From NCBI GenBank assembly GCA_011523485.1, contig WTGR01000340.1, positions 1 to 5,272 of the forward strand: DNA of 5,272 nt. Reading direction: 5' to 3'. Position numbers and translations under genes: made by a program. Of this stretch, positions 4,816-5,272 are shown in pieces (within the stretch, counting starts at the first letter, position 1; every line of letters begins with the position of its first letter). Source of the DNA: Acidobacteriota bacterium (GTDB lineage Bacteria; Acidobacteriota; Vicinamibacteria; Vicinamibacterales; UBA8438). Below the pieces are notes generated by a model that saw nothing but the letters and a program-made list of their open reading frames with translations, was not told the DNA's origin and did no database searches.

Positions 4816-5272
4816 CGGCCCTCGACGCCGTTGAGAGTGCCGTCGCAGCCGGCGTCCCGATCGCAACCTCGCGGTCTGGACACCACGTCGCCCTCTGACA
4901 CGCGAATGTCGCCTCGATTGAGCGCACCAGCCCCGGGGCCCGTGCCGCGATCGGTCGCGCGCAGGTTGTCGACGTTCTGTTGCGCCGTGGCGTGTCCCTG
5001 GTCGGCCGCACGGCGGTACCAGGAAACGGCAAGCTCGTCGTCCCGCTCTACGCCGCGACCGTTGGCGTACATGAAGCCGAGGTTGTTCTGCGCCTCGACG
5101 TATCCCTGCTCGGCCGCGCGGCGGAACCAGGACACGGCAAGCTCGTCGTCCCGCTCTGCGCCCGTACCATTGGCATACATGGCGCCCAGGTTGGTCTGCG
5201 CGACGGCGTATCCCTGCTCGGCCGCACGGCGGTACCAGGAAACGGCAAGCTCGTCGTCCCGCTCTACGCCGC
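4743..5272 (-). CDS. Sel1-repeat protein, 5' end outside the window, C-terminus apparently frameshifted
   Basis: The frame enters from beyond 5272 and contains Sel1-like (TPR-related) helical repeats of 36 residues: DDELAVSWYRRAAEQGYAVA then QTNLGAMYANGTGAER, followed by DDELAVSWFRRAAEQGYVEA then QNNLGFMYANGRGVER, and a last half-divergent unit DDELAVSWYRRAADQGHATA ending NVDNLRA. The motif A-x-x-W-(Y/F)-R-x-A-A-(E/D)-Q-G and LGxMYxxGxGV are diagnostic. Sel1 repeats are protein-protein interaction scaffolds, often exported. After the repeats comes a linker, DRGTGPGAGALNRG, and a Cys-bearing segment. As written the frame stops at 4743; one base restored at 4815-4818 would carry it to 4675. It is the first gene visible of the minus-strand operon; any signal peptide lies outside the window. 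Confidence 0.85.
   Translation of the reverse strand, partial: GVERDDELAVSWYRRAAEQGYAVAQTNLGAMYANGTGAERDDELAVSWFRRAAEQGYVEAQNNLGFMYANGRGVERDDELAVSWYRRAADQGHATAQQNVDNLRATDRGTGPGAGALNRGDIRVSEGDVVSRPRGCDRDAGCDGTLNGVEGRSPVAVKLYVARPAISGSRPPGHA
4999..5272 (-). repeat. 108-bp tandem repeats encoding Sel1 units
   Basis: The DNA repeats with a 108-base period. The 52 bases at 5005-5056 are identical to those at 5221-5272, two periods apart. The unit starting at 5113 differs at only a few positions over the same span. The other half of each unit is more varied (5057-5112 against 5165-5220). Each unit encodes one 36-residue Sel1 repeat. The near identity suggests recent duplication or gene conversion, and the array continues beyond the window edge. 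Confidence 0.85.

Noticed and set aside
4999..5272. Regular repeats that could suggest a CRISPR array
   Set aside because: The period is 108 bases, the whole unit is translated in one frame and matches Sel1 repeats; there are no short repeats with unrelated spacers.

Overview
The window is GC-rich and its codons mostly end in G or C. It carries bacterial surface and secreted proteins: a PWD-type quinoprotein start, a lipoprotein with an Ig/cadherin-like 'NRAPV...YFSDPDGD' repeat, a carboxypeptidase-regulatory-like domain and two HExxH zincin-like proteins. This mix suits an uncultured Gram-negative lineage such as Acidobacteriota (Vicinamibacteria-like) or a similar environmental phylum. That placement is inference from protein style; there is no marker gene.

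Layout. Positions 2-49 hold the last 15 codons of a plus-strand gene, followed by a strong GC hairpin (73-106). On the minus strand, 685 to about 299 encodes the first ~129 residues of a PQQ beta-propeller protein. It runs in frame into a ~43-residue scrap of an IS66-type transposase (about 298-170) and then into unrecognised sequence, so it is a gene remnant. Positions 686-1055 have no confident gene; they contain two back-to-back perfect dyads (808-836) and a coding-like plus-strand tail ending at 1069.

From 5272 down to 1056 is a minus-strand, operon-like run of three genes. First is a Sel1-repeat protein whose 5' end lies outside the window, made of near-identical 108-bp tandem units. Second is a predicted lipoprotein zincin (HEGGH), about 4673 to 3203. 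Third is a 690-residue secreted or anchored zincin (HEIGHTW), 3128 to 1056. The Sel1 gene appears to end in TGACATG, which would couple it to the lipoprotein gene.

The sequence as given has three apparent one-base losses, all in the same direction: at 4815-4818, at the C4 run 4404-4407, and probably near 3301-3330. They break the Sel1 gene and the lipoprotein gene. Either the locus is decaying or the assembly carries indel errors; the well-kept reading frames on both sides of each break favour the second explanation or very recent mutation.

Working idea (inference): the operon makes two surface or periplasmic metallopeptidase-like proteins plus a Sel1 scaffold or adaptor protein. No substrate can be read from the sequence. 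The two zincins are the least familiar part of the window.
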